A stretch of 20,246 nucleotides of DNA, taken from contig SBEK01000057.1 in NCBI GenBank assembly GCA_009668925.1, positions 1 through 20,246 of the forward strand, given 5' to 3'. Below the pieces are notes generated by a model. That model worked only from the letters and a program-made list of their open reading frames with translations, did no database searches and had not been told where the DNA came from. This DNA is from Deltaproteobacteria bacterium. Lineage in GTDB: Bacteria; Desulfobacterota; Syntrophia; Syntrophales; Smithellaceae. Position 1 is the first letter of the stretch, and every line of letters starts with the position of its first letter. The position numbers and the translations under genes were made by a program. Positions 1 through 10,870 of this stretch are shown here, piece by piece.

Positions 1-3000
1 GTGTAAAGCAAATACAGGATATTCCTAATCTGATCGAGATTCAGACGCGATCTTATGAAAAGTTCCTGCAAGCCGATGTGCCGCTGGCGAAAAGGCGCAA
101 CATCGGCTTGCAGGGTGCTTTCAAGAGCGTATTCCCGATTTCGGATTTCAGCGGGAAATGCTCCCTGGAGTTTGTCAGCTACAAGATCGGTGATGTACGG
201 TATGATATGAAGGAGTGTATTCAGAAAGGCATGACGTATGCCGCTCCTTTGAAAATTGTGGTCCGGCTGGTCGTGTTTGATACGGATCGTCTCGCCGACG
301 GCAAGATCAATCGCGAAGCGGCCGAGACCAAGCCGATCCGTGATATTAAAGAACAGGAAATTTACTTCGGTGAAATTCCGCTGATGACGGAAAACGGCAC
401 GTTTATCGTTAATGGATCGGAACGGGTCATTGTCAGCCAGCTGCACCGGTCGCCTGGTATCTTTTTTGATCATGATAAGGGGAAGACCGTTGCCTCGGGT
501 AAGTTGATTTACTCGGCGAGAGTTATTCCCATTCGGGGTTCGTGGCTGGATCTGGAATTTGATTCCAAAGATCTGCTCTATGTCAGGATCGACAGGCGCC
601 GGAAAATGCCCGTTACGATTCTGCTCAAGGCCATGGGCAATTCGACGGAGTTTATTTTAAACTATTTTTACAGCATTGAAAGAATTACGATTGAAGGCGA
701 AAAAATTTATTTCGCCGTTGATGAATCGCTCGCCGGCCAAAAGGCGCCGGAGGATATCAAAGATCCGAAGAGCGACGAAGTCATTGTGAAGAAAGGCCGG
801 AAGCTCACCAAGCCTCTGCTCAAGAAAGTCATGGATGCCGGGATTAAGCGCGTATCCATCAAAGAAGCGGATTTAACCGGAAAAATTCTTTCATCGGATG
901 TTCATGATCCCGCGACGGGAGAGATTCTTTTCCGCTGCAACGAAGAGCTGCCGCTGAACGGGCTCGAGATCGCGCAGGAGAAGGGCGTCCGGGAATTGAA
1001 GTTCATTCACATTGACGAAGATCTCGACAACGCTTCGATCCGCGATACGCTGCTCATGGATCGGATTGACAGCGCGGAAGACGCCATCATGGAGATTTAC
1101 CGCAGACTTCGGCCCAGCAATCCTCCTACGCCGGAAACAGCGGCGAAATTTTTCAACAGCCTCTTCTTTGAGCAGGAAACTTACGATTTGTCGGATGTCG
1201 GCCGCGCCAAAATGAACTATAAGCTGCGTCTTAATGTGCCGACCGATTTGACGGTGCTGCGTAACGAGGATATTCTGGCATCCGTCAAGTATCTTATCGA
1301 TCTGAAAAATGGTGTGGGTGAATGCAGCGTCGATGATATCGATCATCTGGGGAACCGCCGCGTGCGCTCCGTCGGTGAGCTGATTGAAAATCAGTACCGT
1401 ATCGGCCTGGTGCGCATGGAGCGGGCCATTAAAGAAAAAATGAGCCTGCAGGACATCGAAACCATGATGCCGCATGACCTCATCAACGCCAAACCGGTTT
1501 CGGCAGTCGTTAATGAATTTTTCGGGTCGAGCCAATTGTCCCAGTTCATGGACCAGACCAACCCTCTGTCGGAAATCACACACAAACGCCGCTTGTCCGC
1601 ATTGGGGCCCGGCGGTTTGACGCGGGAACGCGCCGGATTTGAAGTCCGCGACGTTCATCCGACGCATTACGGCCGCATCTGTCCGGTGGAAACGCCGGAA
1701 GGTCCGAACATCGGCTTGATCGTGTCGCTCAGCACTTACGCCCGTGTCAACGAATTCGGATTTATCGAGACGCCGTACCGTCTTGTTGATAACGGCAAAG
1801 TTCTTGATAACGTAAAGTTCATGACGGCGATCGAAGAAGAAAACCAGATTATTGCACCTGCCGACCGGCCGCTCGATAAAAAAGGCAAATTTGAAGAAGA
1901 ACTCATTTCCGTGAGAAAAGGCGGCGATTTTATTTCGGTGCTGCCGGAAGAGATCAAGATGATGGATGTTGCTCCCAATCAGCTTGTTTCCGTGGCGGCC
2001 GCTTTGATTCCGTTTCTGGAGCATGACGATGCCAACCGCGCGCTGATGGGGTCCAATATGCAGCGCCAGGCTGTGCCGCTGATGTGTCCCGAGGTGCCGG
2101 TGGTCGGCACGGGCATGGAAGCCGTCGTCGCCCGCGATTCCGGAGCCGTTGTGGTGGCCAGGCGTCCGGGCGTTGTTGAAAGCGTTGATGCCTCGCGCAT
2201 TGTCATTCGTGCCGACAAACCGGAAGAGGATGGCCTGGACACCGGTGTGGATATTTATACACTGTCCAAATATCAGCGCTCCAACCAGGACACGTGCTTT
2301 AACCAGAAACCCATTGTCGCCGTGGGCGATCGGGTTCACAAAAGAGATATTCTGGCTGACGGTCCGGCAACGGATAACGGTGAACTGGCCTTGGGCCGCA
2401 ACGTGATGGTTGCGTTCATGTCCTGGGGCGGTTACAACTACGAAGACTCGATTCTGGTCAGTGAAAGAATCGTCAAGGAAGATATTTATACATCCATTCA
2501 TATCGAAGAATTCGAAACCATGGCCCGCGATACGAAGCTGGGCAAGGAAGAAATAACGAGAGATATTCCGAATGTCGGAGAGGAAGCACTCCGCAATCTC
2601 GACGAAAGCGGAATTATCCGTATCGGCGTCTCCGTGAAACCCGGCGATATTCTCGTCGGTAAAATCACGCCCAAGGGAGAAACACAGCTCTCCGCCGAAG
2701 AAAAACTGTTGCGCGCCATTTTCGGTGAAAAGGCCAGCGACGTACGAGACACTTCTTTGCGTGTCCCGCCGGGTGTCGAAGGCACGGTGATCGACGCCAA
2801 GATTTTTACGCGCAAGGGAGCCGACAAGGATCTGCGTTCTCAGTCCATCGAAGAAGACGCCATTTCGCAGCTGACGAAAGACCGGGATGACGAAATCCGC
2901 ATTCTGGCAGAATCCATCAAGAAAGATATCGCCAAGCTGGTGATCGGCAAAACAGCCGCCGGCAAGATTGTCGATGCGAAAAAGAAAACCATTCTGAAAA

Positions 3001-4088
3001 AGGGTGATAAAATCACCAAGGAAATCTGGCTGGACATTCCTTTTACCTACTGGAAAGAAATTACGCTTGCCGAAAACGACGGTTCCGAAGAAAAGCTCAC
3101 CAATCTTCTGGCCGTTATGGAGAGAAAAGTCGATTTCGTAAAAGCACATTTTGAGGAAAAGCTGGATAAAATTAAGGCCAGCGACGAGTTGCCTCCCGGC
3201 GTCATCAAAATGGTCAAGGTCTATATCGCGATTAAGAGGAAATTGTCGGTCGGCGACAAGATGGCCGGTCGTCACGGAAATAAGGGCGTTTTGTCCAGGA
3301 TTCTGCCCGAAGAAGACATGCCTTATTTTGCGGATGGTTCGACAGTGGACATCATTCTCAATCCCCTCGGCGTTCCCTCCCGTATGAATGTCGGCCAGAT
3401 TCTGGAAACCCACCTGGGGTGGGCGGCGAAATCGATCGGCGAAGGCCTGAATGAATTGCTGGAGAAGAACAACAACCTGAATCAGATCAAAGCCGAGTTG
3501 AAAAGAACCTACTCGACTCCTGATTTTGACGAATTCCTGGAGAATGCATCGGCTGAAGACGTCAAGCGATTTGTCGGCCGGCTGAAAAAAGGTATGCTGG
3601 TTGCCAGCCCCGTTTTCGACGGTTGCCCCGAATACCAAATTCGCAAGCTGCTGGATACGGCTGGTTTGCCGGAGACCGGGCAGTCGGTGCTTTTTGACGG
3701 ACGCACCGGAGAGCCGTTTGATCAGGAAGTGACCGTCGGGATCATTTACATGCTGAAACTGCATCATCTGGTTGATAATAAGATTCATGCCCGTTCGATC
3801 GGACCTTATTCACTCGTTACGCAGCAGCCGCTGGGCGGCAAGGCGCAATTCGGCGGTCAGAGACTTGGTGAAATGGAAGTCTGGGCCATGGAAGCCTATG
3901 GCGCTTCGTATACCCTGCAGGAATTTTTGACCGTCAAATCAGACGATGTTGCCGGCCGGACGAGAATTTACGAATCCATCGTCAAGGGTGAACATACATT
4001 CGAGCCGGGTCTGCCGGAATCCTTTAATGTTTTGGTGAAGGAACTCCAGAGCCTCGGGTTAGATGTGGAATTGGTTGAGGAAGAGTAA
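1..4088 (+). CDS. rpoB: RNA polymerase beta subunit, 5' end cut by window
   Basis: RpoB forms one jaw of the RNA polymerase core and half of the active-site cleft. The reading frame is already open at base 3 and encodes the typical N-terminal IPNLIEIQ...SYEKFLQ stretch, so the GTG at 78 is not the start. The true start lies upstream, probably some 15-20 residues away. About 1361 residues are visible, slightly longer than E. coli RpoB (1342). The rifampicin-site cluster (about 1527-1608) has the sensitive-type residues at the equivalents of E. coli Q513, D516, H526 and S531, with Thr for N518 and Leu for I530. The active-site motif [11 protein letters not shown] is at 3255-3287 and holds the equivalents of K1065 and K1073. 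Both large insertions, SI1 (about 680-1130) and SI2 (about 2780-3230), are present. The gene ends in the usual acidic tail, followed by rpoC after 45 bases. Confidence 0.99.
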   Translation, partial: VKQIQDIPNLIEIQTRSYEKFLQADVPLAKRRNIGLQGAFKSVFPISDFSGKCSLEFVSYKIGDVRYDMKECIQKGMTYAAPLKIVVRLVVFDTDRLADGKINREAAETKPIRDIKEQEIYFGEIPLMTENGTFIVNGSERVIVSQLHRSPGIFFDHDKGKTVASGKLIYSARVIPIRGSWLDLEFDSKDLLYVRIDRRRKMPVTILLKAMGNSTEFILNYFYSIERITIEGEKIYFAVDESLAGQKAPEDIKDPKSDEVIVKKGRKLTKPLLKKVMDAGIKRVSIKEADLTGKILSSDVHDPATGEILFRCNEELPLNGLEIAQEKGVRELKFIHIDEDLDNASIRDTLLMDRIDSAEDAIMEIYRRLRPSNPPTPETAAKFFNSLFFEQETYDLSDVGRAKMNYKLRLNVPTDLTVLRNEDILASVKYLIDLKNGVGECSVDDIDHLGNRRVRSVGELIENQYRIGLVRMERAIKEKMSLQDIETMMPHDLINAKPVSAVVNEFFGSSQLSQFMDQTNPLSEITHKRRLSALGPGGLTRERAGFEVRDVHPTHYGRICPVETPEGPNIGLIVSLSTYARVNEFGFIETPYRLVDNGKVLDNVKFMTAIEEENQIIAPADRPLDKKGKFEEELISVRKGGDFISVLPEEIKMMDVAPNQLVSVAAALIPFLEHDDANRALMGSNMQRQAVPLMCPEVPVVGTGMEAVVARDSGAVVVARRPGVVESVDASRIVIRADKPEEDGLDTGVDIYTLSKYQRSNQDTCFNQKPIVAVGDRVHKRDILADGPATDNGELALGRNVMVAFMSWGGYNYEDSILVSERIVKEDIYTSIHIEEFETMARDTKLGKEEITRDIPNVGEEALRNLDESGIIRIGVSVKPGDILVGKITPKGETQLSAEEKLLRAIFGEKASDVRDTSLRVPPGVEGTVIDAKIFTRKGADKDLRSQSIEEDAISQLTKDRDDEIRILAESIKKDIAKLVIGKTAAGKIVDAKKKTILKKGDKITKEIWLDIPFTYWKEITLAENDGSEEKLTNLLAVMERKVDFVKAHFEEKLDKIKASDELPPGVIKMVKVYIAIKRKLSVGDKMAGRHGNKGVLSRILPEEDMPYFADGSTVDIILNPLGVPSRMNVGQILETHLGWAAKSIGEGLNELLEKNNNLNQIKAELKRTYSTPDFDEFLENASAEDVKRFVGRLKKGMLVASPVFDGCPEYQIRKLLDTAGLPETGQSVLFDGRTGEPFDQEVTVGIIYMLKLHHLVDNKIHARSIGPYSLVTQQPLGGKAQFGGQRLGEMEVWAMEAYGASYTLQEFLTVKSDDVAGRTRIYESIVKGEHTFEPGLPESFNVLVKELQSLGLDVELVEEE

Positions 4089-4133
4089 TCTTCCGGATTT
4101 CACAAAAGCTTTTAAATAGTAGGAGAATAATCT

Positions 4134-7100
4134 GTGGAAGACGTTTTCAGTTATTTTGAAAAACCAAAAAATCCGATCAGATTCAATGCAATGAAGATTT
4201 CGATCGCCTCGCCGGAAAAGATTCTTTCCTGGTCCAACGGCGAAGTCAAAAAGCCTGAGACGATCAATTACCGGACATTCAAGCCGGAGCGCGACGGTCT
4301 GTTCTGCGCAAAAATATTCGGGCCGGTGAAGGACTATGAATGTCTTTGCGGCCGCTACAAACGGATGAAGCACCGCGGAGTGGTGTGCGAAAAGTGCGGT
4401 GTCGAAGTTATTCAATCCAAAGTCCGCCGGGAGCGGATGGGACACATTACCCTGGCGACGCCTGTAGCGCATATCTGGTTTCTGAAGAGTCTGCCCAGCC
4501 GCATCGGCAATGTGATGGATCTGACGCTCAAAGAACTGGAAAAGGTTCTTTATTTTGAGTCCTGGATTGTCCTGGATCCAAAAGATACGCCGCTCAAAAA
4601 GAAAGAGCTTCTCACTGATGAAGAATATATTGAAGCAAAAGATCAATATGGAGAAACGGGATTCGTAGCGGGTATCGGCGCAGAAGCTGTCCGCCAGCTC
4701 CTCGAAGAAATCGATCTGGAAAAACTCTACGAAGAACTTCGTGCAGAAGTGGTTACATCCATTTCCGACACCAAAAAGAAGAAGATCGTCAAACGGCTCA
4801 AAGTGGTTGAAGCATTGCGCAAGTCGGGAAACAAGCCGGAATGGATGGTCTTGACGGTTCTGCCGGTTATTCCGCCCGATCTGCGGCCCTTGGTTCCGCT
4901 GGACGGCGGACGGTTTGCAACGTCCGATCTTAATGATTTGTACCGGCGCGTCATCAATAGAAACAACCGGTTGAAACGTTTGCAGGAGCTCAATGCGCCG
5001 GAAATCATCATCCGCAACGAAAAACGCATGCTCCAGGAAGCCGTGGACGTTCTGTTTGATAACGGCCGTCGCGGCCGGGCGATTACGGGGACCAACAAGC
5101 GGCCGCTTAGATCGCTCTCGGATATGCTCAAAGGCAAGCAGGGACGTTTTCGCCAGAATCTGCTGGGCAAACGCGTCGATTATTCCGGCCGTTCGGTTAT
5201 CACCGTCGGGCCCGATTTAAGACTTCATCAGTGCGGTTTGCCGAAGAAAATGGCGCTCGAACTGTTCAAACCATTCGTCTATAACCGCCTGCTGGAAAAA
5301 GGCTATGTGACGACCGTCAAAAGCGCCAAGAAAATGGTGGAAAGAGAGACGGCTGAAGTATGGGATGCCGTGGATGAAGTGGTTCGCGAATACCCGGTGA
5401 TTCTCAACCGCGCTCCGACGCTGCACCGTCTGGGTATGCAGGCCTTCGAGCCGATACTCATTGAAGGGAAAGCCATTCGCCTGCATCCGTTGGTGTGCAC
5501 CGCTTTTAACGCGGACTTCGACGGCGACCAGATGGCCGTGCATGTTCCTTTGTCTGTGGAAGCGCAAACGGAAGCACGCGTGCTCATGATGTCCACGAAC
5601 AATATCCTGTCGCCGGCCAATGGTAAACCGATTATTATTCCCAGCCAAGATATCGTCCTGGGCATTTATTACATGACGCGGGCCAAGAAGGATGTAAAAG
5701 GCGAAGGGATGATTTTTTCCGGTCCCGAAGAAGTCCGGTCGGCCGTTGACGCCGGGGCCATCGATCTGCACGCCAGAATTAAGGTCCGCATCAACGGAGA
5801 ATTGAAGGAAACGACTGCGGGGCGCGTTATCCTCTTCGAAATCATTCCCGAGGAAATTGATTTTGACGCGATCAACAAGCTGATGAATAAAAAGGAGCTG
5901 GCGAACCTCATCGACCATTGCTATCGACTCTGCGGAGATAAAACGACGGTTTTGCTGGCCGACCGCCTCAAAGATCTCGGATTTAAATATGCCACGATTT
6001 CCGGTTTGTCCTTTGCGGTCGGGAACATGATCATTCCCGAAAACAAGAAGAACATCGTAGCGCAAGCCGATAAAGACGTATTGAAGATCCAGAAACAGTA
6101 CATGGACGGTCTGATTACCGACGGTGAACGATACAACAAAGTAATCGACATCTGGGCGCAGGCGACTGAGAAAATCGCTTCGGAAATGTTGACCGGTATC
6201 AGCACGGAGGACGTTGCCGGCTTTGATGGGAAGAAGCGCAAAATCGAGAGTTTCAACCCGATATATATGATGGCTGATTCCGGCGCCCGTGGTTCCGGCG
6301 TTCAGCTTCGGCAATTGGCCGGTATGCGGGGTCTGATGGCCAAGCCCTCCGGAGAAATCATCGAGACACCGATTACGGCGAATTTCCGTGAAGGCCTGAC
6401 GGTGCTCCAGTATTTTATCTCTACGCACGGTGCGCGCAAGGGACTCGCCGATACGGCTCTGAAGACAGCCAACTCCGGCTATCTGACCCGCCGGCTCGTC
6501 GATGTGGCACAGGACTGCATTATTACGGAACAGGATTGCGAAACCGTCGATGGACTCTATGTGTCGGCGCTGATGGAAGGCGGTGAAATGATTGAAACCG
6601 CCGGAGAACGCGTCCTGGGCCGCGTCGCTTTGCAGGAAATCAGGGATCCCTTTACGGATGAAGTGATCGTCAAAGCCAACGAGGCGATTGATGAATCCCT
6701 GGCTGAAAAAATCGATCGCGCGGGTATTGAGCGCGTGAATATCCGTTCCGTTTTGACCTGCCGCGCCAAACACGGCGTTTGCGCCATGTGCTATGGCCGC
6801 GATTTGGCCCACGGGCATATCGTGAACATCGGCGAAGCGGTTGGAATTGTCGCCGCTCAGTCCATTGGTGAACCGGGTACGCAGTTGACCATGAGAACAT
6901 TCCACATCGGTGGTACGGCGAAATTTAATGAGCAGTCCACGCTCGAAGCGCGTCACGACGGGCTGGTCAAATTTGTCAACTTGAATACGGCGAAAACCCG
7001 TGAAAATGATTACGTGGTCATGAACCGTCACGGCGAAGTGCACGTTCTCGATGAACAAAACCGCAGCCGCGGTAAGTACACCGTACCCTATGGGGCTCAT

Positions 7101-8228
7101 CTCAAAGTCAGTGACAACAGCGCCGTGAAGCGCGGACAGCTGATTGCCGAATGGGATCCGTTCTCCATTCCAATTCTTGCCGAAGTGGACGGAACGATCA
7201 AATACGGGGATGTCATTGAAGGCAAAACCATGCAGGAGCAGGTCGACGAAGTCACCGGCCTGTCCCGTAAAGTTATCGTTGAATTCAAAGGCGGCGACTT
7301 AAGGCCGCGCGTTTCCATTAAGGACAGCAAGGGAAAAACCGCTAAACTGGTCAGCACGAATTCCGTGGCCCGCTATTTCCTCTCCGTCGGCGTCAATATC
7401 GTTGTTTCCGAAGGGGATCAGGTGCGGGCCGGTGATATTTTGGCGAAGATTCCCCGTGAAACGACTAAAACAAAAGATATTACAGGCGGTTTGCCGAGAG
7501 TTGCGGAATTGTTTGAGGCGCGCAAACCCAAAGATTTTGCCGTCATCAGCGAAATCGACGGCGTTGTCGCTTTCGGCAAAGACGCCAAGGGGAAGCGCAA
7601 AATCATTGTGACCCCGGAAGTCGGTGAAGAAAAGGAATACCTGATTCCCAAAGGGAAACACATCAGCGTCCAGGAGGGGGACCGGGTGACGCCCGGCGAC
7701 GCTCTGATGGACGGCGTCAACAATCCGCATGATCTGCTGGCGATTAAGGGCGAAAAAGAACTGGCCCGCTACCTCGTGGATGAAGTTCAGGAAGTTTATC
7801 GTTTGCAGGGTGTTAAAATTAATGATAAGCACATGGAAGTTATTGTCCGCCAGATGTTGCGTCGTGTCCGGATAACCGATCCAGGGGATACCGCATTTAT
7901 CGCCGATGAGCAGGTGGAACGTTACCGATTCCAGGAAGAGAACGATAAGGTAATCGCTCAAGGCGGACGACCCGCCATTGGTGATCCTTTGCTTCTGGGA
8001 ATCACGAAGGCATCGCTCAGTACACAGAGTTTCATATCGGCGGCCTCCTTCCAGGAAACTACCCGAGTGCTGACGGAAGCATCGCTTTCCGGCAAAACCG
8101 ATTACCTGCGCGGTCTCAAAGAGAACGTTATTATGGGGCGTTTAATCCCGGCAGGCACGGGTCTTGTGATGTACCGCAAACTGGGCATCAAGGTTGAAGA
8201 TGAAGAGGCAGAAGTGGCTGCAGAATAG
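4134..8228 (+). CDS. rpoC: RNA polymerase beta-prime subunit
   Basis: RpoC is the largest core polymerase subunit and carries the catalytic magnesium site. The 1364-residue product has N-terminal zinc-finger cysteines at 70, 72, 85 and 88. The catalytic NADFDGDQ motif gives D461, D463 and D465 as the magnesium ligands. A second zinc site is formed by C795, C876, C883 and C886. After the trigger-loop motif [10 protein letters not shown], an insertion of about 175 residues (roughly 930-1104) aligns by eye with the proteobacterial SI3 domain, then [17 protein letters not shown] resumes the core. The C-terminal [17 protein letters not shown] stretch, which is part of the omega-contacting end, is intact. 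The start is GTG at 4134, with AGGAG at 4121-4125 eight bases upstream. The gene is unsplit. The 103-base gap downstream is among the largest in the window. Confidence 0.99.
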   Translation: MEDVFSYFEKPKNPIRFNAMKISIASPEKILSWSNGEVKKPETINYRTFKPERDGLFCAKIFGPVKDYECLCGRYKRMKHRGVVCEKCGVEVIQSKVRRERMGHITLATPVAHIWFLKSLPSRIGNVMDLTLKELEKVLYFESWIVLDPKDTPLKKKELLTDEEYIEAKDQYGETGFVAGIGAEAVRQLLEEIDLEKLYEELRAEVVTSISDTKKKKIVKRLKVVEALRKSGNKPEWMVLTVLPVIPPDLRPLVPLDGGRFATSDLNDLYRRVINRNNRLKRLQELNAPEIIIRNEKRMLQEAVDVLFDNGRRGRAITGTNKRPLRSLSDMLKGKQGRFRQNLLGKRVDYSGRSVITVGPDLRLHQCGLPKKMALELFKPFVYNRLLEKGYVTTVKSAKKMVERETAEVWDAVDEVVREYPVILNRAPTLHRLGMQAFEPILIEGKAIRLHPLVCTAFNADFDGDQMAVHVPLSVEAQTEARVLMMSTNNILSPANGKPIIIPSQDIVLGIYYMTRAKKDVKGEGMIFSGPEEVRSAVDAGAIDLHARIKVRINGELKETTAGRVILFEIIPEEIDFDAINKLMNKKELANLIDHCYRLCGDKTTVLLADRLKDLGFKYATISGLSFAVGNMIIPENKKNIVAQADKDVLKIQKQYMDGLITDGERYNKVIDIWAQATEKIASEMLTGISTEDVAGFDGKKRKIESFNPIYMMADSGARGSGVQLRQLAGMRGLMAKPSGEIIETPITANFREGLTVLQYFISTHGARKGLADTALKTANSGYLTRRLVDVAQDCIITEQDCETVDGLYVSALMEGGEMIETAGERVLGRVALQEIRDPFTDEVIVKANEAIDESLAEKIDRAGIERVNIRSVLTCRAKHGVCAMCYGRDLAHGHIVNIGEAVGIVAAQSIGEPGTQLTMRTFHIGGTAKFNEQSTLEARHDGLVKFVNLNTAKTRENDYVVMNRHGEVHVLDEQNRSRGKYTVPYGAHLKVSDNSAVKRGQLIAEWDPFSIPILAEVDGTIKYGDVIEGKTMQEQVDEVTGLSRKVIVEFKGGDLRPRVSIKDSKGKTAKLVSTNSVARYFLSVGVNIVVSEGDQVRAGDILAKIPRETTKTKDITGGLPRVAELFEARKPKDFAVISEIDGVVAFGKDAKGKRKIIVTPEVGEEKEYLIPKGKHISVQEGDRVTPGDALMDGVNNPHDLLAIKGEKELARYLVDEVQEVYRLQGVKINDKHMEVIVRQMLRRVRITDPGDTAFIADEQVERYRFQEENDKVIAQGGRPAIGDPLLLGITKASLSTQSFISAASFQETTRVLTEASLSGKTDYLRGLKENVIMGRLIPAGTGLVMYRKLGIKVEDEEAEVAAE

Positions 8229-8250
8229 ATAAAAATAAGGAAGAAATATC

Positions 8251-8277
8251 TTGACAGGAACAGCTTGAATTGATAGT
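8251..8277 (+). promoter_or_regulatory. possible sigma-70 promoter before rpsL
   Basis: A perfect TTGACA -35 hexamer lies at 8251-8256. The best -10 partner is GATAGT at 8272-8277, which matches four of six consensus positions at a short 15-base spacing. A 17-base spacing gives only TAGTTA, two of six. Its position in the rpoC-rpsL gap, where E. coli separates the beta and str operons, makes an internal promoter plausible, but the -10 is weak. Initiation would fall near 8284, at the foot of the hairpin described next. Confidence 0.25.
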
Positions 8278-8281
8278 TACC

Positions 8282-8309
8282 GCAGATTTGCTGCTGCCCG
8301 CAAATTTGC
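8282..8309 (+). promoter_or_regulatory. hairpin in rpoC-rpsL spacer
   Basis: GCAGATTTGC (8282-8291) pairs with GCAAATTTGC (8300-8309) to form a 10-bp stem with one G-U wobble and an 8-base loop. No T-run follows, so it is not an intrinsic terminator. It ends about 12 bases before the ribosome binding site of rpsL. It could be an RNA-processing site, an mRNA stabiliser or a protein-binding leader; the sequence alone does not decide. Confidence 0.4.
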
Positions 8310-8331
8310 AGAAAAGAGTTCGGGAGGAAAA

Positions 8332-8703
8332 ATGCCGACAATTAGTCAACTGGTTCGCAAAGGCAGAACCAAAATTAAGAGAAAAACCAACGCTCCGGCT
8401 TTGGCCGGTTCTCCGCAGCGACGCGGTGTGTGTGTGAGGGTTTATACGACGACACCCAAAAAGCCGAATTCGGCTTTGCGTAAAGTGGCCAGAGTTCGTC
8501 TCACGAGTGGATATGAAGTGTCATCCTACATCCCCGGTATCGGTCATAACCTGCAGGAGCATTCGGTCGTACTTGTTCGCGGGGGCAGAGTAAAAGATTT
8601 GCCCGGTGTAAGGTATCATATCGTCAGAGGAACGCTGGATGCCGTCGGTGTCGCTGACCGCAAAAAGAGTCGCTCAAAATACGGCGCTAAAAAACCCAGC
8701 TAA
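8332..8703 (+). CDS. rpsL: 30S ribosomal protein S12
   Basis: S12 sits at the decoding centre and helps control accuracy of codon reading. The 123-residue protein has the conserved [13 protein letters not shown] segment, with lysines at 43-44, and the [11 protein letters not shown] loop with K88 and D89. These are the usual streptomycin-sensitive residues, and D89 is the aspartate that is methylthiolated in E. coli. The start ATG is preceded by GGGAGG at 8322-8327. The gene opens the str part of the cluster and is 15 bases upstream of rpsG. Confidence 0.98.
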   Translation: MPTISQLVRKGRTKIKRKTNAPALAGSPQRRGVCVRVYTTTPKKPNSALRKVARVRLTSGYEVSSYIPGIGHNLQEHSVVLVRGGRVKDLPGVRYHIVRGTLDAVGVADRKKSRSKYGAKKPS

Positions 8704-8718
8704 ACGAAGGACTAGAAA

Positions 8719-9189
8719 ATGCCAAGAAGACGCGAAATTGAAAAAAGGGATATTTTACCGGACCCCAAATTTAACAATAAGCTCGTTGCCAAGTTTGTGA
8801 ACTCTTTGCTTAAGAGAGGCAAGAAGAGTGTTGCCGAAAGCATTTTGTACGGCGCTTTCGATATTATTGAGAAGCGGGTCAAGGAGCAGCCCGTTGAATT
8901 CTTCGAAAAAGCAGTCAATAACGTGAAGCCGATGATTGAAGTCAAATCCCGTCGTGTCGGCGGTTCCACCTATCAGGTCCCGACGGAAGTCGTCCCGGCC
9001 AGACGTACGGCTCTGGCCATCCGCTGGCTGATCTCCAATGCCCAGGAGCGCACCGAAAAGACGATGCGCGAAAAACTGGCGGCGGAACTCATCGATGCGG
9101 CAAACAACAGAGGCGGCGCAATCAAGAAAAGAGAAGCAGTGCATAAAATGGCCGAGGCGAACAAGGCCTTTGCGCATTATAAATTTTAA
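8719..9189 (+). CDS. rpsG: 30S ribosomal protein S7
   Basis: S7 nucleates assembly of the 30S head by binding the 3' major domain of 16S rRNA, and it contacts E-site tRNA. The 156-residue length and the N-terminal [17 protein letters not shown] are typical of the family, as is the [23 protein letters not shown] segment in the middle. AAGGA at 8707-8711 serves as the ribosome binding site. The gap to rpsL is only 15 bases, too short for the extended S7 repressor site known between these genes in E. coli. The next gene is tuf rather than the expected fusA. Confidence 0.98.
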   Translation: MPRRREIEKRDILPDPKFNNKLVAKFVNSLLKRGKKSVAESILYGAFDIIEKRVKEQPVEFFEKAVNNVKPMIEVKSRRVGGSTYQVPTEVVPARRTALAIRWLISNAQERTEKTMREKLAAELIDAANNRGGAIKKREAVHKMAEANKAFAHYKF

Positions 9190-9248
9190 AAGATTGAATA
9201 CTAAACGACAAGGAAAACAACCATTCAAAGTTAAGGAGGAAAGGTGAG

Positions 9249-10442
9249 ATGGCAAAGAAAAAATTTGAAAGGACTAAGCCGCATTTAAATATAGGAACAA
9301 TCGGTCACGTGGATCACGGCAAGACCACTTTAACGGCCGCAATTACCAAGCATCTGGCCAAAAAGGGTTTTGCGGAATTCCGGCCTTTCGATTCGATTGA
9401 TAACGCCCCGGAGGAAAAGGAACGCGGTGTTACGATCAATATCTCTCACGTGGAATACGAGACGGAAAAAAGACATTACGCCCATGTCGATTGCCCGGGG
9501 CATGCCGACTATATCAAGAACATGATTTCCGGCGCTGCGCATATGGACGGAACGATTCTGGTTGTGGCCGCCTCCGATGGTCCGATGCCGCAGACACGCG
9601 AGCATATCCTCCTTGCCCGTCAGGTACAGGTCCCTTACGTTGTCGTTTTCCTCAATAAGGTTGATTTGGTTGATGACCCCGAGCTGTTGGACCTTGTCGA
9701 ACTGGAATTAAGAGAACTTCTGAGCCAGTATGAATTTCCGGGTGACGACATTCCCATTATCCGCGGTTCGGCGCTCAAAGCTCTGGAAGCCGAAGATACG
9801 AATTCCCCCGACGTGAAATGCATCTGGGAACTCATGGATGCCGTTGATAACTATATTCCCGAACCGAAGCGCGATACGGACAAACCTTTCCTGATGCCGG
9901 TCGGCGACGTTTTCACGATCTCCGGACGCGGTACGGTTGTGACCGGAAGAGTTGACCGCGGCATCGTCAAAGTCGGTGAAGAAGTCGAAATCATCGGGAT
10001 TCGCCCGACCATTAAGACCGTTGTCACGGGCGTTGAAATGTTCCGTAAGACCCTCGATGAAGGCCGCGCCGGAGATGACGTCGGATTGCTGATTCGCGGC
10101 ATCAAACGCGAGGAAGTGGAAAGGGGCCAGGTCGTTGCCAAACCCGGTTCCATTACCCCGCATACAAAATTCGAAGCTGCCGTTTACGTTCTGACGAAAG
10201 AAGAAGGCGGCCGTCATACGCCGTTCTTCTCCGGGTACCGTCCTCAGTTTTACTTCCGGACGACGGATGTCACGGGTGTTGCAACGCTGCCCGAGGGTGT
10301 GGAAATGGTCATGCCCGGTGATAACGTAAAGATGAACGTCGAACTGATTATGCCCATCGCCATGGAAGAGCAGTTGAGATTCGCAATCCGTGAAGGCGGC
10401 CGTACGGTCGGTGCAGGTGTCGTAAGCAAGGTTATTGAATAG
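9249..10442 (+). CDS. tuf: Translation elongation factor Tu
   Basis: EF-Tu is the GTPase that brings aminoacyl-tRNA to the ribosomal A site. The 397-residue protein has all G-domain motifs: GHVDHGKT (19-26), RGVTI (59-63, switch I), DCPGH (81-85, with catalytic H85), NKVD (136-139) and SAL (174-176). Domains 2 and 3 are complete, with the usual GRGTVVTGR and EGGRHTPF segments and the [10 protein letters not shown] end. Residue 98 is His in GAAHMDG, where Gln is usual in the family members I remember. The start ATG follows the strongest ribosome binding site in the window, AAGGAGG at 9233-9239, as expected for a very abundant protein. The upstream gap of 59 bases shows no remnant of fusA. Whether a second tuf copy exists cannot be seen here. 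Confidence 0.99.
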   Translation: MAKKKFERTKPHLNIGTIGHVDHGKTTLTAAITKHLAKKGFAEFRPFDSIDNAPEEKERGVTINISHVEYETEKRHYAHVDCPGHADYIKNMISGAAHMDGTILVVAASDGPMPQTREHILLARQVQVPYVVVFLNKVDLVDDPELLDLVELELRELLSQYEFPGDDIPIIRGSALKALEAEDTNSPDVKCIWELMDAVDNYIPEPKRDTDKPFLMPVGDVFTISGRGTVVTGRVDRGIVKVGEEVEIIGIRPTIKTVVTGVEMFRKTLDEGRAGDDVGLLIRGIKREEVERGQVVAKPGSITPHTKFEAAVYVLTKEEGGRHTPFFSGYRPQFYFRTTDVTGVATLPEGVEMVMPGDNVKMNVELIMPIAMEEQLRFAIREGGRTVGAGVVSKVIE

Positions 10443-10467
10443 AAACGGGAAATAGGTTATCCGATCG

Positions 10468-10776
10468 ATGAAAGAACAAAAGATAAGAATTCGTCTCAAA
10501 GCTTACGATTATAAACTGCTGGATCGTTCTGTTGAAGAAATCGTGGAGACTGCCAAAAGGACCGGCGCACGCGTCGCCGGTCCCATACCTCTTCCTACGG
10601 AAATCAATAAGTACTGTGTCAATCGTTCACCGCACGTGGATAAGAAATCCCGGGAGCAGTTCGAAATTCGTACACACAAGAGATTGATTGATATTGTCGA
10701 GCCGACGCAGGCGACCGTTGATGCGTTGATGAAGCTGGATCTGTCGGCGGGCGTGGATGTAGAGATTAAAGCGTAG
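10468..10776 (+). CDS. rpsJ: 30S ribosomal protein S10
   Basis: S10 is a 30S head protein that also acts as NusE in transcription antitermination with NusB. The 102-residue sequence is highly typical: [16 protein letters not shown] at the start, [13 protein letters not shown], the [15 protein letters not shown] core and the [10 protein letters not shown] end. Only 25 bases separate it from tuf, leaving no room for an E. coli-like S10 leader with an L4-dependent attenuator. Its ribosome binding site is weak (GGGA or AGG in the short gap), which suggests coupling to tuf or read-through translation. Confidence 0.98.
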   Translation: MKEQKIRIRLKAYDYKLLDRSVEEIVETAKRTGARVAGPIPLPTEINKYCVNRSPHVDKKSREQFEIRTHKRLIDIVEPTQATVDALMKLDLSAGVDVEIKA

Positions 10777-10795
10777 GCGGAAGAGTAACGACGGT

Positions 10796-10824
10796 GGAAA
10801 GTGGTTGAGGTGCCGCCAGTTTCC
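10796..10824 (+). promoter_or_regulatory. hairpin in rpsJ-rplC spacer
   Basis: GGAAAGTGGT (10796-10805) can pair with GCCAGTTTCC (10815-10824). This gives nine pairs, one of them G-U, around a single G-G mismatch, and leaves a 9-base loop. No T-run follows, so it is not a standard terminator. The 94-base gap is unusually long for this cluster and the hairpin sits in its middle, so a leader or processing role is possible. Confidence 0.35.
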
Positions 10825-10830
10825 GGAATG

Positions 10831-10858
10831 TTGAATATCGTGGCTTTATTTATATAAA
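10831..10858 (+). promoter_or_regulatory. possible sigma-70 promoter before rplC
   Basis: TTGAAT (10831-10836, four of six matches) and TATAAA (10853-10858, five of six) are 16 bases apart. Transcription would start around 10865, directly at the run of three ATG codons, giving a leaderless or nearly leaderless rplC message. The AT-rich -10 region could also be chance. Confidence 0.25.
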
Positions 10859-10870
10859 AGTTGGATGATG

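Noticed and set aside
78..80. GTG as the start of rpoB
   Set aside because: The 25 codons upstream are in frame and encode the conserved RpoB N-terminal segment, so the gene begins before the window.
891..3788. Open frame of 965 codons on the minus strand inside rpoB
   Set aside because: It lies entirely opposite a certain gene, its product has no recognisable family features and it has an odd His/Asn/Phe-rich composition. Codon bias of the sense gene explains the lack of stops.
4104..4113. AAAAGCTTTT palindrome between rpoB and rpoC
   Set aside because: A perfect palindrome, but with no loop it cannot form a useful hairpin, and no T-run or transcript end is implied.
5217..7100. Open frame of 627 codons on the minus strand inside rpoC
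   Set aside because: Same reason: antisense shadow of a conserved gene, with composition that mirrors the sense codons and no binding site or neighbour to support it.
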